Source: Pseudomonadota bacterium (GTDB lineage Bacteria; Desulfobacterota; Syntrophobacteria; Syntrophobacterales; Syntrophobacteraceae). From it: DNA of 33,219 nt. A program made the translations under genes and the position numbers. Within the stretch, counting starts at the first letter, position 1, and each line of letters begins with the position of its first letter. The notes under the pieces were generated by a model that worked only from the letters and a program-made list of their open reading frames with translations, was not told the DNA's origin and did no database searches. The stretch is from positions 1 through 33,219 of the forward strand of contig JAEZHY010000290.1 of the NCBI GenBank assembly GCA_023416335.1, given 5' to 3'. Below, piece after piece: positions 16,779 through 24,181 of this stretch.

Positions 16779-16914
16779 GTAGGGTGGGCACAAAGCTTCT
16801 CCGTGCCCACCGTCCGCCCTTCGGGGGACAACGATACGGGGTGGCCCGGATTGGTATCCGGGCGCGAAGCGCAAGAGGACAACGGTGGGCAACGCTTCGC
16901 TTTTGCCCACCCTA
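16779..16914. repeat. MITE/REP-like element with 13-base inverted ends, copy 2
   Basis: Starts GTAGGGTGGGCAC and ends TTGCCCACCCTAC (12 of 13 bases of the inverted repeat kept). As in copy 1, each end folds alone: GGTGGGCAC/GTGCCCACC (16783-16811) and GGTGGGCAA/TTGCCCACC (16883-16910). Length 136 against 137 bases for copy 1, but the middle is different sequence. Confidence 0.8.
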
Positions 16915-16997
16915 CGAATCCGGCGGAATATAACCAGTCAAATGGGACTAATTTATCGACGACAAGGAATCACAATATCAATAACCAGGAGCCGCCG

Positions 16998-17384
16998 ATG
17001 CAAAACGAAAAATCTGTGGGTGCGCTGTTCACCAGTCTTTCGCGCGATGTTCTCAGCCTGATGCGCCAGGAAATCGAACTTGCAAAGGTCGAGATGGCCA
17101 TAAAAGCCGAGAAGGCCGCCAGGCATTCCCTCCTCATCGCATTTGGCGGCGGATTTGCCTTTGCGGCGCTCCTGATATTCCTCATCGGGGTGACCACGGC
17201 GCTTTCTGAGCATTTCTCAATTTTAATCTCCTCAATTATTGTCGCCATCTTTGTTGGGAATACCGGCCTCATATTCATCGCGATCGGATATTTCAAGCTC
17301 CGACGCGATGATTTCATGCCGCACAAAACCGTTGAGGTTATCCGGGAGGAAGGGGAATGGGTCAAGGAAGAAGCAGCAGCATAA
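16998..17384 (+). CDS. YqjE-like membrane protein (DUF1469, phage holin superfamily fold)
   Basis: A 128-residue protein with an amphipathic N-terminal helix (VGALFTSLSRDVLSLMRQEIELAKVEM) and two membrane segments (about residues 49-75 and 79-105). This arrangement is that of the DUF1469/YqjE family, sometimes labelled holin, which is chromosomal and not phage-linked here. The ATG at 16998 has AGGAG eight bases upstream; the open frame reaches back to 16722 through repeat DNA and that part is not coding. It overlaps the next gene by 28 bases. E. coli YqjE is encoded beside YqjD, the same pairing as here. Confidence 0.85.
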   Translation: MQNEKSVGALFTSLSRDVLSLMRQEIELAKVEMAIKAEKAARHSLLIAFGGGFAFAALLIFLIGVTTALSEHFSILISSIIVAIFVGNTGLIFIAIGYFKLRRDDFMPHKTVEVIREEGEWVKEEAAA

Positions 17385-18076
17385 ACCAGGACAGGGACGA
17401 GGCTTTCACCCGGCAGTTCGACCCGGATTCTCCCCCACAGGGGAACGGCGATGAGCGATTGGAACGGCTCGAAGCCGGAATCCGAAGAACCGAAGCGCAG
17501 ATCGAGAAAAGCCTCGAAAAACTGGACGAAATGTTCACCTTCGAGTCGCTCTCGCAGGCCGCGGTTGCCAAAGGGAAAGAGCTGATGGAAAACAAGCTCC
17601 GGCCTTATATGACGGAAATGGGGGAGTCTATGAAAGAGGTCATCGAAAAATCAATGGAAACAATCAAACGCAATCCTGTTCCGGTCATGCTGATGGGAGT
17701 GGGAGCGGGGCTGGTTCTCCTGAGTGTATTTGGCAGCAGAAAACCCGGTCAAAAGCTCGCACCCGAACAGTCGGTTGAAGACGGTCAGGGTGAACAACTC
17801 GAATTTGAGGGTTCGGCAGAGAAGGAATCCGGCTCCGATATGCGCAATGCCATCCCCCTCGGTCTCTCGGCGTTGGTCGTAGGTGCGGTGATCAGCGGGA
17901 TGGTCCCCGGACTCGACTTCGAAAGCCCCAGACTGAGAGAATGGAAGTCCGAGCTTCTGGAAAAGGCGGGCCAGGCAGGCCAGGAGATCCTCAGGAGCAC
18001 TGAGAAAATGTTGAGAGAGAAATTCCAGCCCGAAACCGCTGAAGAGCAGGAACCGGTCCAACGCTCCACGTTATAA
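17357..18076 (+). CDS. YqjD-like / DUF3618-type membrane-associated protein
   Basis: A 239-residue protein with a polar helical N-terminus (ERLEAGIRRTEAQIEKSLEKL), a segment resembling DUF3618 (EVIEKSMETIKRNPVPVMLMGVGAGLVLL) with the first membrane helix near residue 110, a charged linker, a second hydrophobic helix near residues 160-183, and a charged C-terminal coil. YqjD-type proteins are inner-membrane ribosome-associated stress proteins in E. coli; that role is only an analogy here. ATG 17357 with a purine-rich AGGAAGGGGA upstream lies inside the end of the YqjE-like gene. The Mrp cluster starts 30 bases downstream. Confidence 0.78.
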   Translation: MGQGRSSSINQDRDEAFTRQFDPDSPPQGNGDERLERLEAGIRRTEAQIEKSLEKLDEMFTFESLSQAAVAKGKELMENKLRPYMTEMGESMKEVIEKSMETIKRNPVPVMLMGVGAGLVLLSVFGSRKPGQKLAPEQSVEDGQGEQLEFEGSAEKESGSDMRNAIPLGLSALVVGAVISGMVPGLDFESPRLREWKSELLEKAGQAGQEILRSTEKMLREKFQPETAEEQEPVQRSTL

Positions 18077-18106
18077 GCATCAGCCGGTTTTAACATCGGA
18101 GAAGAT

Positions 18107-18580
18107 ATGAGCATATTCATCCCGTTGTGGATCGCCGGGGCGGCCGTTTACGTAATCTTCGCGGTCAGGGTCTCCCTGGAAGAACTTGTAGCCGCCGGCC
18201 TGGCCGGGTTTTGCGTCGCCATGGCGCTCAGACGGGTGAAAGGTCAGATCACGCCCCGATACAGGTACAGGGCTGCCTGGATCCGGATCCTGTTGAAAAG
18301 AGTTCCAATCAAAGCGCTGAAGGATTGCCTGACTGTGCTCAAGGTTGCGCTCCGAGGTGTTTTTTTGCGTGAGATCATTGAAGGAGACCTTGTCTCGATT
18401 CCCTTCAATACCGGAGGCGAGGACCCGGAATCCAGGGCCAGGCGCGCCCTCGTGGTTTCAGGCGTTTGTTTCTCACCCAATTCCGTCGCCGTAATGATCG
18501 ACCGCGAGAAGGGTTTCCTCCTCGTTCACCAGCTCGAAAAGATCGGCCCTTTTCCCGACGATAAGGACTGGCCCCTGTGA
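18107..18580 (+). CDS. mrpE: Mrp antiporter subunit E (MbhA-like)
   Basis: A 157-residue MnhE/MrpE family protein: an N-terminal membrane hairpin, then the signature region WIRILLKRVPIKALKDCLTVLKVAL and the soluble part with SRARRALVVSGVCFSPNSVAVMID. MrpE is a small structural subunit of multi-subunit Na+/H+ antiporters. ATG 18107 follows GGAGAAG. First gene of a seven-gene overlapping set; its stop overlaps the GTG of mrpF. Confidence 0.92.
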   Translation: MSIFIPLWIAGAAVYVIFAVRVSLEELVAAGLAGFCVAMALRRVKGQITPRYRYRAAWIRILLKRVPIKALKDCLTVLKVALRGVFLREIIEGDLVSIPFNTGGEDPESRARRALVVSGVCFSPNSVAVMIDREKGFLLVHQLEKIGPFPDDKDWPL

Positions 18581-18828
18581 ACATGTGGCTCCTTGCGGCA
18601 TTTTTCCTGCTTCTTGGAATGATCCCCTGCGGGATCGTGATTGTCAGCGCAACCGTAATGGCCCGCCTCGTGGCGCTCGAAATGGCGGGAGTGATCGCGG
18701 TCCTTGCCCTGATGCTGCTGGCAGAAGGGTTCGGACAGCCGTCGTTCATGGACCTGGCACTTGCACTGGGCCTCCTTTCCTTTCCCGGCAGCCTCGCCTT
18801 CTGCCATTTCCTGGAGAGCCGATTATGA
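18577..18828 (+). CDS. mrpF: Mrp antiporter subunit F (MbhB-like)
   Basis: An 83-residue protein with three membrane helices, matching MnhF/MrpF in length, position and sequence (ATVMARLVALEMAGVIAVLALMLLA). It starts with GTG at 18577, overlapping the mrpE stop by four bases, and its own stop overlaps the mrpG start by four bases. It is a small core subunit of the antiporter membrane arm. Confidence 0.9.
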   Translation: MNMWLLAAFFLLLGMIPCGIVIVSATVMARLVALEMAGVIAVLALMLLAEGFGQPSFMDLALALGLLSFPGSLAFCHFLESRL

Positions 18829-19154
18829 CCTGGAAAGAAATAGTTGTTCCCGCGCTCCTTGCTATCGGCATCATAATCGAACTGCTCAGCTGCCTGGGGC
18901 TCATGGTTGCGAGAAATCCCCTGGCGCGCCTCCATTTTCTCGGACCTGCGACAATCCTTGGGCCGGTTTTTTTCGGGGCGGCGTTGGTTGTCCAGGAAGG
19001 AATTTCCCAGACCGGCCTCAAAGCGATTCTGATCGTCATCACCTTTATGATTACGAGCCCCCTGCTGACCCACGCAACGGCGAGAGCTTTATACTGCCAT
19101 ACCCGTGGTGAGCCGGACTCGGGTGATGCCGCAGGCGGAAAGCAGGATTCATGA
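18825..19154 (+). CDS. mrpG: Mrp antiporter subunit G (MbhC-like)
   Basis: A 109-residue three-helix protein with the MnhG/MrpG signature GLMVARNPLARLHFLGPATILGP. ATG 18825 overlaps the mrpF stop (ATGA), which fixes the start; the longer frame from 18585 is a shadow of mrpF. The polar C-terminus is extended after the last helix. Its stop overlaps the next gene by four bases. Confidence 0.92.
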   Translation: MTWKEIVVPALLAIGIIIELLSCLGLMVARNPLARLHFLGPATILGPVFFGAALVVQEGISQTGLKAILIVITFMITSPLLTHATARALYCHTRGEPDSGDAAGGKQDS

Positions 19155-19390
19155 TCCCTCTTCAGCTTCTCATGTTCACACTTGTAGCGGTTTTCGGAAC
19201 TGCCGTGGCCTTAACTCGCGATCCGACAAAACAGGCGGTTGTGCTCGGCTTTTACGGACTGCTCCAGGCCATTCTCTTCCTGGTCCTGCATGCCCCCGAT
19301 GTGGCCTTTTCCGTCCTGGTCGTAGGTGGCGCGGCCGTTCCGCTGATGCTGCTCGTGACCATCAGCAAGATACGAGAGAGGTCCAAATGA
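19151..19390 (+). CDS. MbhD-like subunit (DUF4040, MrpA C-terminal part)
   Basis: A 79-residue three-helix protein corresponding to MbhD, which in Bacillus-type systems is part of the C-terminal region of the large MrpA subunit. DPTKQAVVLGFYGLLQAILFLVLHAPDVAFSVLVVGGA matches this family well, with the conserved AxDVAxxE-like position occupied by APDVAFS. It overlaps both neighbours by four bases. Separate genes for this piece are typical of archaeal Mbh/Mrp modules and of bacterial MrpA-less clusters. Confidence 0.88.
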   Translation: MIPLQLLMFTLVAVFGTAVALTRDPTKQAVVLGFYGLLQAILFLVLHAPDVAFSVLVVGGAAVPLMLLVTISKIRERSK

Positions 19391-20145
19391 GCCGCAAAAC
19401 CAGGCTTATCCTCTTCATTATTTCGGCCGCAGGACTCCTCGCCGTTATGTTCCTGGGACTCGGCGGGCTGCCGGGCTTCGGGCGCTATCCCGGCCCGTAC
19501 GGCGACCTCATCAGCGCCCGGGTGGTCCAGGAAAGGCACGTAACAAACGCTCCGACCGCCATCAACTTCGATTATCGCGGCTTGGATACGCTCGGCGAGG
19601 AATTCATCCTGTTTGCCAGTGTCGCTGCGATACTCCTTCTGCTCAGAACCGACCGCGAAGTTTCGGATTCCCGTCCCGAACCACGCGCCGCCGACCGGCC
19701 GACTCTCCAGGTTGATGACGCACTCAGCTGGTTCGGTTTCCACATTGCCTGGGTAACGGGCATTTTCGGCGTCTATGTCATTTTGCACGGACAGCTTACC
19801 CCGGGGGGAGGATTCCACGGCGGTGTCATAATCGGCTCCGCCGCCCTTCTGCTTTTTCTTACAAACGGGGCACGCGCTTTTCATACCGCACACTCCAAAG
19901 AGCAACTCGACGGCCTGGATGCAATTGGCGCCGGGGCATACGCACTGATCGGCATCGCGATTGCCCTGACTGGAGCACCTTTTCTCAAAAATATTCTTCC
20001 GCTGGGTAAAGTGGGAGAACTCACGTCGGGCGGCACCATCCCACTGATCAATTTCGGAGTCGGAGTAGAGGTGTTCGCAGCCTTTGCACTTCTGTTTTCC
20101 GAATTCATAAAAGAGATGCGCAACCCGGAGGGGGATCTGAAGTGA
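19387..20145 (+). CDS. MbhE-MrpB (MbhF) fusion subunit
   Basis: A 252-residue fusion. Residues 1-95 correspond to MbhE, the last part of MrpA, recognised by FDYRGLDTLGEEFILFASV. Residues about 118-245 are an MnhB/MrpB domain with GVYVILHGQLTPGGGFHGGV. In Pyrococcus Mbh these are separate genes. ATG 19387 overlaps the preceding stop by four bases; the longer frame from 19105 is shadow sequence. The following gene starts with GTG inside its last codons. Confidence 0.9.
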   Translation: MSRKTRLILFIISAAGLLAVMFLGLGGLPGFGRYPGPYGDLISARVVQERHVTNAPTAINFDYRGLDTLGEEFILFASVAAILLLLRTDREVSDSRPEPRAADRPTLQVDDALSWFGFHIAWVTGIFGVYVILHGQLTPGGGFHGGVIIGSAALLLFLTNGARAFHTAHSKEQLDGLDAIGAGAYALIGIAIALTGAPFLKNILPLGKVGELTSGGTIPLINFGVGVEVFAAFALLFSEFIKEMRNPEGDLK

Positions 20146-20486
20146 CTTATATCCCTTATATTGTGTCGGCATGGCTCTTCCTGGTCGGACTATACGGGAT
20201 CGTAACGAGCCGAAACCTCATCCACCTGGTTGCATGCCTCTCGCTGGCACAGTCTTCCACCTATATCCTTATTCTTTCGGTCGGATTCCGCACCGGGGCA
20301 GTTGCCCCGATATTCGCCGATACCCCTGTGGGCACCCCAACGGTCGATCCCATTACACATGCGCTGACCCTCACCGATGTGGTCGTCAGCGCAACTATTA
20401 CGGCGTTGCTCCTCGTTCTGACCGTTCAGTTGCACAGGCGAAACGGGACGATCGATCCAAACGAACTGGCACCCTTCCGGGAATAA
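20142..20486 (+). CDS. mrpC: Mrp antiporter subunit C (MbhG, NuoK-like)
   Basis: A 114-residue three-helix NuoK-like protein of the MnhC/MrpC family (GLYGIVTSRNLIHLVACLSLAQSSTYILIL; DPITHALTLTDVVVSATITALLLVL). It starts with GTG at 20142 overlapping the previous stop by four bases, and the next gene begins directly after its stop. NuoK-like subunits contribute to ion conduction in the membrane arm. Confidence 0.94.
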   Translation: MTYIPYIVSAWLFLVGLYGIVTSRNLIHLVACLSLAQSSTYILILSVGFRTGAVAPIFADTPVGTPTVDPITHALTLTDVVVSATITALLLVLTVQLHRRNGTIDPNELAPFRE

Positions 20487-22304
20487 ATGAACCCTTTTCC
20501 ACCCTTCCCTTTTGCAATCCCATTGCTCGTCGCCGCTTTCCTGCTGGGAACTTCAGGTCGGCTTTCCCGCCGAACCGCCGACTTGATCGGCATTGCGACA
20601 ATGACCGCAGTTGCCGGGATCTGCGCAGTGATGCTCGCTCAGAGTCTGGACCGCTCAATTGTCTACTGGGCGGGAGGGTGGCTGCCGCATAACGGGATCG
20701 CCCTGGGGATAGCCCTCTTCGTGGATCCGCCCGCCGCCGCGCTTTCGCTGCTGACGGCAATTCTCACGACAGCCTCCTTCGTTTTTTCCTGGCGTTACTT
20801 CGAATCTGTCGGGGTCCTGTTTCATTCACTCATGCTCATCTTTTCCGGAGCTATGATCGGTTTTTGCCTCAGCAGCGACCTCTTCACAATCTTCGTCTTC
20901 TTCGAGCTGATGAGCGCAACCGCTTACGGCCTGACCGCGTACAAGATCGAAAACTCTCCCCTGGCCGGGTCCCTCAATTTCGCGGTCACAAACAGCGTTG
21001 GAGCGTTTCTGATCCTCATCGGCATCAGCATGCTCTACGGCAGAACCGGCGCTCTCAATCTTGCCCAGGTCGGGAAGAGCTTGAACGAGATCGGACCGGA
21101 TTTCCTGGTCGTGTCTTCCTTTGTCCTCATCACATCGGGGTTTCTCATCAAGGCGGCAATAGTCCCGTTTCACTTCTGGCTGGCCGATGCTCACGCGGTC
21201 GCACCGACTCCCGTATCGGTCCTGTTCTCCGGCGTGATGATCGCGCTGGGTCTTTACGGAGCCTCACGGGTATTTTGGACGGTTTTCTCGGGGGCCTTCG
21301 CCGCACACGGGGCAGAAGTTCGCGCGATACTGTCCGGAATGGGAGCCTTCACCGCCGTTTTCGGCGCGTTGATGTGCTTCATCCAGCGCCATCTCAAAAG
21401 GCTGCTTGCATTTTCCTCGATCAGTCATATGGGCGTGGTACTGCTGGGAACGGTAATGCTGAATCCGGAAGGGACTTCCGGCGCATGGATCTATGCTGCA
21501 GCTCACGGATTGATCAAGGGAGCCCTGTTCATTTGCACGGGCATTCTGCTCAATGCGCGGTCGAGCGTGGATGAGATGGAGTTGCGGGGAAGAGGGAAAC
21601 CCTATGCCATGACGGGGATACTTTTCGCAGCCGGAGGATTGGCTCTTGCCGGACTGCCTCCTTTCGGCACCTTCCTGGGCAAGGCAATAATCGAAAGATC
21701 GGCAGAGAGCCTCGGCTTTTCGTGGGTCGGCGCGGTTCTTCTCTTTTCGTCGATGTTCACAGGCGGTTCGGTTCTGAGAGCAGCCGGACGGATTTTCCTC
21801 GGCTGGGGACCAGGAAGACCGGCGGTATTGAAATCCCCCACCGAACGCGAAACGCGGGAGACCCAGGGAGAGCGGGGACGGGCACCGTGGGCAATGGTCG
21901 CGCCTGCATTGGGACTTCTCATCCTGGCTGCAGCATTGGGTCCCGTTCCAAACCTGGTCCAGCGTACCCAGGCAGCCGCCCGGCACTATCAGAACCAGCC
22001 CGGCTTCATCGATGCCGTGCTGGGGGGTATCGAGCAGGTACAGAGTGTTGACGTTGAAGTCTCGTCTACCGAACGAAGGTTTTTCAAACTGATGATTCCA
22101 GGTGCAACTTCGGCGCTTGGAGCGATACTGCTCGCTTTGTGGGCGCTTTTCCCGCTCGGGGCGGGAAAAGCGCTCTTTCAGTATGCCTCCGATTCCATAG
22201 TCTTTCTCCGAAAACTTCATAGCGGCCATGTGGGCGACTATGTCGCCTGGCTAATGTTCGGAGTCGCCGGATTCGGCCTGACCTGCGTTTTTCTGATCCG
22301 ATAG
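20487..22304 (+). CDS. mrpD: Mrp antiporter subunit D (MbhH), proton-conducting membrane transporter
   Basis: A 605-residue transporter of the NuoN/NuoL/MrpD superfamily with about 14-15 membrane helices. FFELMSATAYGLTAYKIE holds the conserved Glu of helix 5, GFLIKAAIVPFHFWLADAHAVAPTPVS the conserved Lys of helix 7, and LLAFSSISHMG and AAHGLIKGALF are family hallmarks. It is longer than usual MrpD (about 500): the last 70 residues (FLRKLHSGHVGDYVAWLMFGVAGFG) look like the C-terminal helix of NuoL/HyfB-type proteins. It is the only large antiporter-like subunit in the cluster and the last gene; no MrpA N-terminal subunit is present. Confidence 0.95.
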   Translation: MNPFPPFPFAIPLLVAAFLLGTSGRLSRRTADLIGIATMTAVAGICAVMLAQSLDRSIVYWAGGWLPHNGIALGIALFVDPPAAALSLLTAILTTASFVFSWRYFESVGVLFHSLMLIFSGAMIGFCLSSDLFTIFVFFELMSATAYGLTAYKIENSPLAGSLNFAVTNSVGAFLILIGISMLYGRTGALNLAQVGKSLNEIGPDFLVVSSFVLITSGFLIKAAIVPFHFWLADAHAVAPTPVSVLFSGVMIALGLYGASRVFWTVFSGAFAAHGAEVRAILSGMGAFTAVFGALMCFIQRHLKRLLAFSSISHMGVVLLGTVMLNPEGTSGAWIYAAAHGLIKGALFICTGILLNARSSVDEMELRGRGKPYAMTGILFAAGGLALAGLPPFGTFLGKAIIERSAESLGFSWVGAVLLFSSMFTGGSVLRAAGRIFLGWGPGRPAVLKSPTERETRETQGERGRAPWAMVAPALGLLILAAALGPVPNLVQRTQAAARHYQNQPGFIDAVLGGIEQVQSVDVEVSSTERRFFKLMIPGATSALGAILLALWALFPLGAGKALFQYASDSIVFLRKLHSGHVGDYVAWLMFGVAGFGLTCVFLIR

Positions 22305-22624
22305 AGATGATCCGGCATTTCACCCTTCTGCAGCTTCAGGCACCCCTCGCCGTTCCGGTAGTGCTTTTAAGCCGGGATCGAGCCCTGCCGCCGGGTATCA
22401 AAGCCCCAGTTTGAACGAGAACGAGAAGCGCGGCAGTTGGAAGGGTAAAACAACAGCATCGAGCTTTACCGTGCAAGCCTTCTCGGATCAGGCCCCACCG
22501 GGATGGCTGGATGCTGGCCATGCCCGCCTGTTCCATTCCAGGCGCCTATTTTTCAGCCTGTTGCCTGAATCAAAATAGTTTTTGTGAATTCTCTAAATTA
22601 CTATAGTACTTTAGGCATATAATC
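22305..22624. other. Intergenic region after the Mrp cluster
   Basis: 320 bases without a credible gene. It contains a REP-like palindrome (22355-22376) and an AT-rich end (22570-22623) with TATAAT at 22618-22623 just before the next ORF. No good -35 match is found 17 bases before it, so the promoter is only tentative. No terminator hairpin with a T-run was seen after mrpD. Confidence 0.65.
22355..22376. repeat. REP-like palindrome, family B, second copy
   Basis: CCGGTAGTGCTTTTAAGCCGGG, identical to 10401-10422 at 20 of 22 positions. Both substitutions lie next to the CCGG/CCGG arms. Confidence 0.75.
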
Positions 22625-23419
22625 ATGAACGGAGTTCCAGAGGACGGGTGGAGCAGTCAACAGGCCTGTTACTTTGCAGAGAACCGCAATCTTTATAAGA
22701 GTATCACCTGCATGGACCAGGATTCGAAAATATTGGTCTTCATTACGAAGAGCGACTCGAAATGCGATGAGTGCGGCGAACCCATCGCAACCTTCGTCAC
22801 CCTTCGGAAGGACAAGGGTGCGCTCTGCATGTCCTGCGCCGACCTGGACCACCTGATCTTCCTTCCTTCGGGCAATACCGCCCTCACCCGCAGGGCATCG
22901 AAATATTCCACTCTCGCGCCGGTTGTATTGAAGTGGAGCCGTGCGAGAAAACGTTACGAGCGACAGGGCCTTCTGGTGGAAGAAGCAGCTTTGGAAAAAG
23001 CCGAGAAGGAATGTCTTGCGGACGATGAATCCAGGGCAAGGCAGCGGGAGCGGGCCTCAATCAAGCGAGCGGCTTTGGACCGCGAATATGTCGAAGCTTT
23101 TGGAAAACGCATTCGGGAGCTTTTCCCAGGCTGTCCCGAGGGGACGGAAACGGAGATCGCCGAACATGCATGCCTCAAGTACAGCGGCCGGGTAGGCAGG
23201 TCGGCGGCGGCCAAAGGCTTTGACGAGGAGGCGGTGAATCTTGCCGTAGCCGCGCATATACGGCACGCGGAAACGGGCTACGACAAACTCCTGGCGCAAG
23301 GACACGAAAGGTTTGAAGCCCGCGAAATGGTGCACGAAACCATCCAACGCGTCCTGGAGAAATGGAGAACCGCAGGGATGAAGAAATCCCCGGCAAAGAG
23401 GCAACGACCGTCCAAATAG
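22625..23419 (+). CDS. DUF2293 protein with N-terminal zinc-ribbon-like motif
   Basis: A protein of up to 264 residues. The C-terminal third (about residues 165-250) is a DUF2293 domain: IRELFPGCPEGTETEIAEHA, KYSGRVGRSAAAK, and VAAHIRHAETGYDKLLAQG. The N-terminal part has CDEC (47-50) and CMSC (68-71), a probable zinc-binding pair, and a basic helical middle. The family function is unknown; nucleic-acid binding is a guess from the Arg/Lys content and zinc motif. The start is uncertain: ATG 22625 has no clear ribosome site and a TATAAT lies just before it, so ATG 22712 (235 residues, beginning at the conserved region) is an equally good start. It converges with the fic gene with only nine bases between stops. 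Confidence 0.85.
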   Translation: MNGVPEDGWSSQQACYFAENRNLYKSITCMDQDSKILVFITKSDSKCDECGEPIATFVTLRKDKGALCMSCADLDHLIFLPSGNTALTRRASKYSTLAPVVLKWSRARKRYERQGLLVEEAALEKAEKECLADDESRARQRERASIKRAALDREYVEAFGKRIRELFPGCPEGTETEIAEHACLKYSGRVGRSAAAKGFDEEAVNLAVAAHIRHAETGYDKLLAQGHERFEAREMVHETIQRVLEKWRTAGMKKSPAKRQRPSK

Positions 23420-23428
23420 TCGCGGCTC

Positions 23429-24181
23429 TCAGTCGCTTTTTTGCCGAAGTCGCCTTTTCCTTCGCTGTAATTTTTGCTTTTGGTAATTGTCTTGCACTTC
23501 GGGATCGGAAACGTTGCCGAAGATTTTGTTCTCTTCTGCCGTTCTCTCTAAACCATCGAGGCCACGAGTGCCGACAATGTGGACCACCAACAAATCAGTT
23601 TCAACGGCTTTTCGGATGAAAGACTTAAGGTAGGTATCAAGGAGTCCCCTCCCCGGTTTTTCAATCTCTTTCGTGAGTGCGGTCAGATATTCGGTTTTGC
23701 GTGTTGCGGCCCAATCGACGCTTATTCCGCTACGTTGCGCCAGTTCGGTATGTACCACCATAATGGTGCGTCCATTGCCATCCAGGAAAGGATGGGCGTA
23801 GGCCAGGTAGCCCATCACTTCACCTGGTTTTTCCGCCATGATTGATTTGTCTGATCCAATCTTTAGGGCATACTCAACGGCCGATCCGGCGTCTTGCGGG
23901 TGAGCAAAAAGCACATTGCCTTTGCTCACTGCAATTTCCGGCGCTATCTGCGCTCGATCCTGCCCTGCCCAAGGGTAAATGTCCCCGAAAAGCAGCTTAT
24001 GCGTGTGCAAAACGTCCCGGTAGGACAACTTTTTAATCGAGCCTAGATACTTGAACGCCCCAGGAATTCCCGCAACAAACGAACTATGTTCCAGACGCTT
24101 TATTATGGAGAGGTCTTTTTCACCGAATAAATTCCGAAGATACCCTCGTGTTTCGAAATCATTAAAGGGATCGAATGTCAT
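23429..24181 (-). CDS. Fic-domain protein (probable AMP-transferase toxin)
   Basis: A 250-residue Fic/DOC superfamily protein. The catalytic motif HPFLDGNGRT occupies residues 130-139, preceded by IYPWAGQDR, typical of Fic proteins. Fic enzymes transfer AMP or related groups to target proteins. The usual final Arg of the extended motif (GNGRxxR) is Met here, so activity may differ. No inhibitory (S/T)xxxE(G/N) helix was found in this protein or its partner. The C-terminal 40 residues are very basic. The ATG at 24181 overlaps the stop of the upstream partner gene (ATGA), so the two are translationally coupled, as in toxin-antitoxin pairs. Confidence 0.9.
   Translation of the reverse strand: MTFDPFNDFETRGYLRNLFGEKDLSIIKRLEHSSFVAGIPGAFKYLGSIKKLSYRDVLHTHKLLFGDIYPWAGQDRAQIAPEIAVSKGNVLFAHPQDAGSAVEYALKIGSDKSIMAEKPGEVMGYLAYAHPFLDGNGRTIMVVHTELAQRSGISVDWAATRKTEYLTALTKEIEKPGRGLLDTYLKSFIRKAVETDLLVVHIVGTRGLDGLERTAEENKIFGNVSDPEVQDNYQKQKLQRRKRRLRQKSD

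Larger units (their letters stand above)
16681..16997. other. Intergenic region with REP-like elements between FDH and YqjE-like gene
   Basis: 317 bases without a credible gene. It contains a GGTTCCCAAGG palindrome (16704-16730) followed by a 136-base inverted-end element (16779-16914), in the same order as the two families at 4017-4222. The AT-rich stretch after 16925 probably holds the promoter of the following genes. Confidence 0.8.

Noticed and set aside
16998..17384. Prophage holin
   Set aside because: The DUF1469 family shares a label with holins, but no phage genes lie nearby and the gene pairs with a YqjD-like protein.
18585..18824. A longer N-terminus for mrpG and a separate Arg-rich protein
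   Set aside because: This part is the out-of-frame reading of mrpF; the ATG at 18825 overlapping the mrpF stop gives the normal MrpG length.
22618..22623. TATAAT as a firm promoter for the DUF2293 gene
   Set aside because: No acceptable -35 lies 16-18 bases upstream, so it is mentioned only as tentative.
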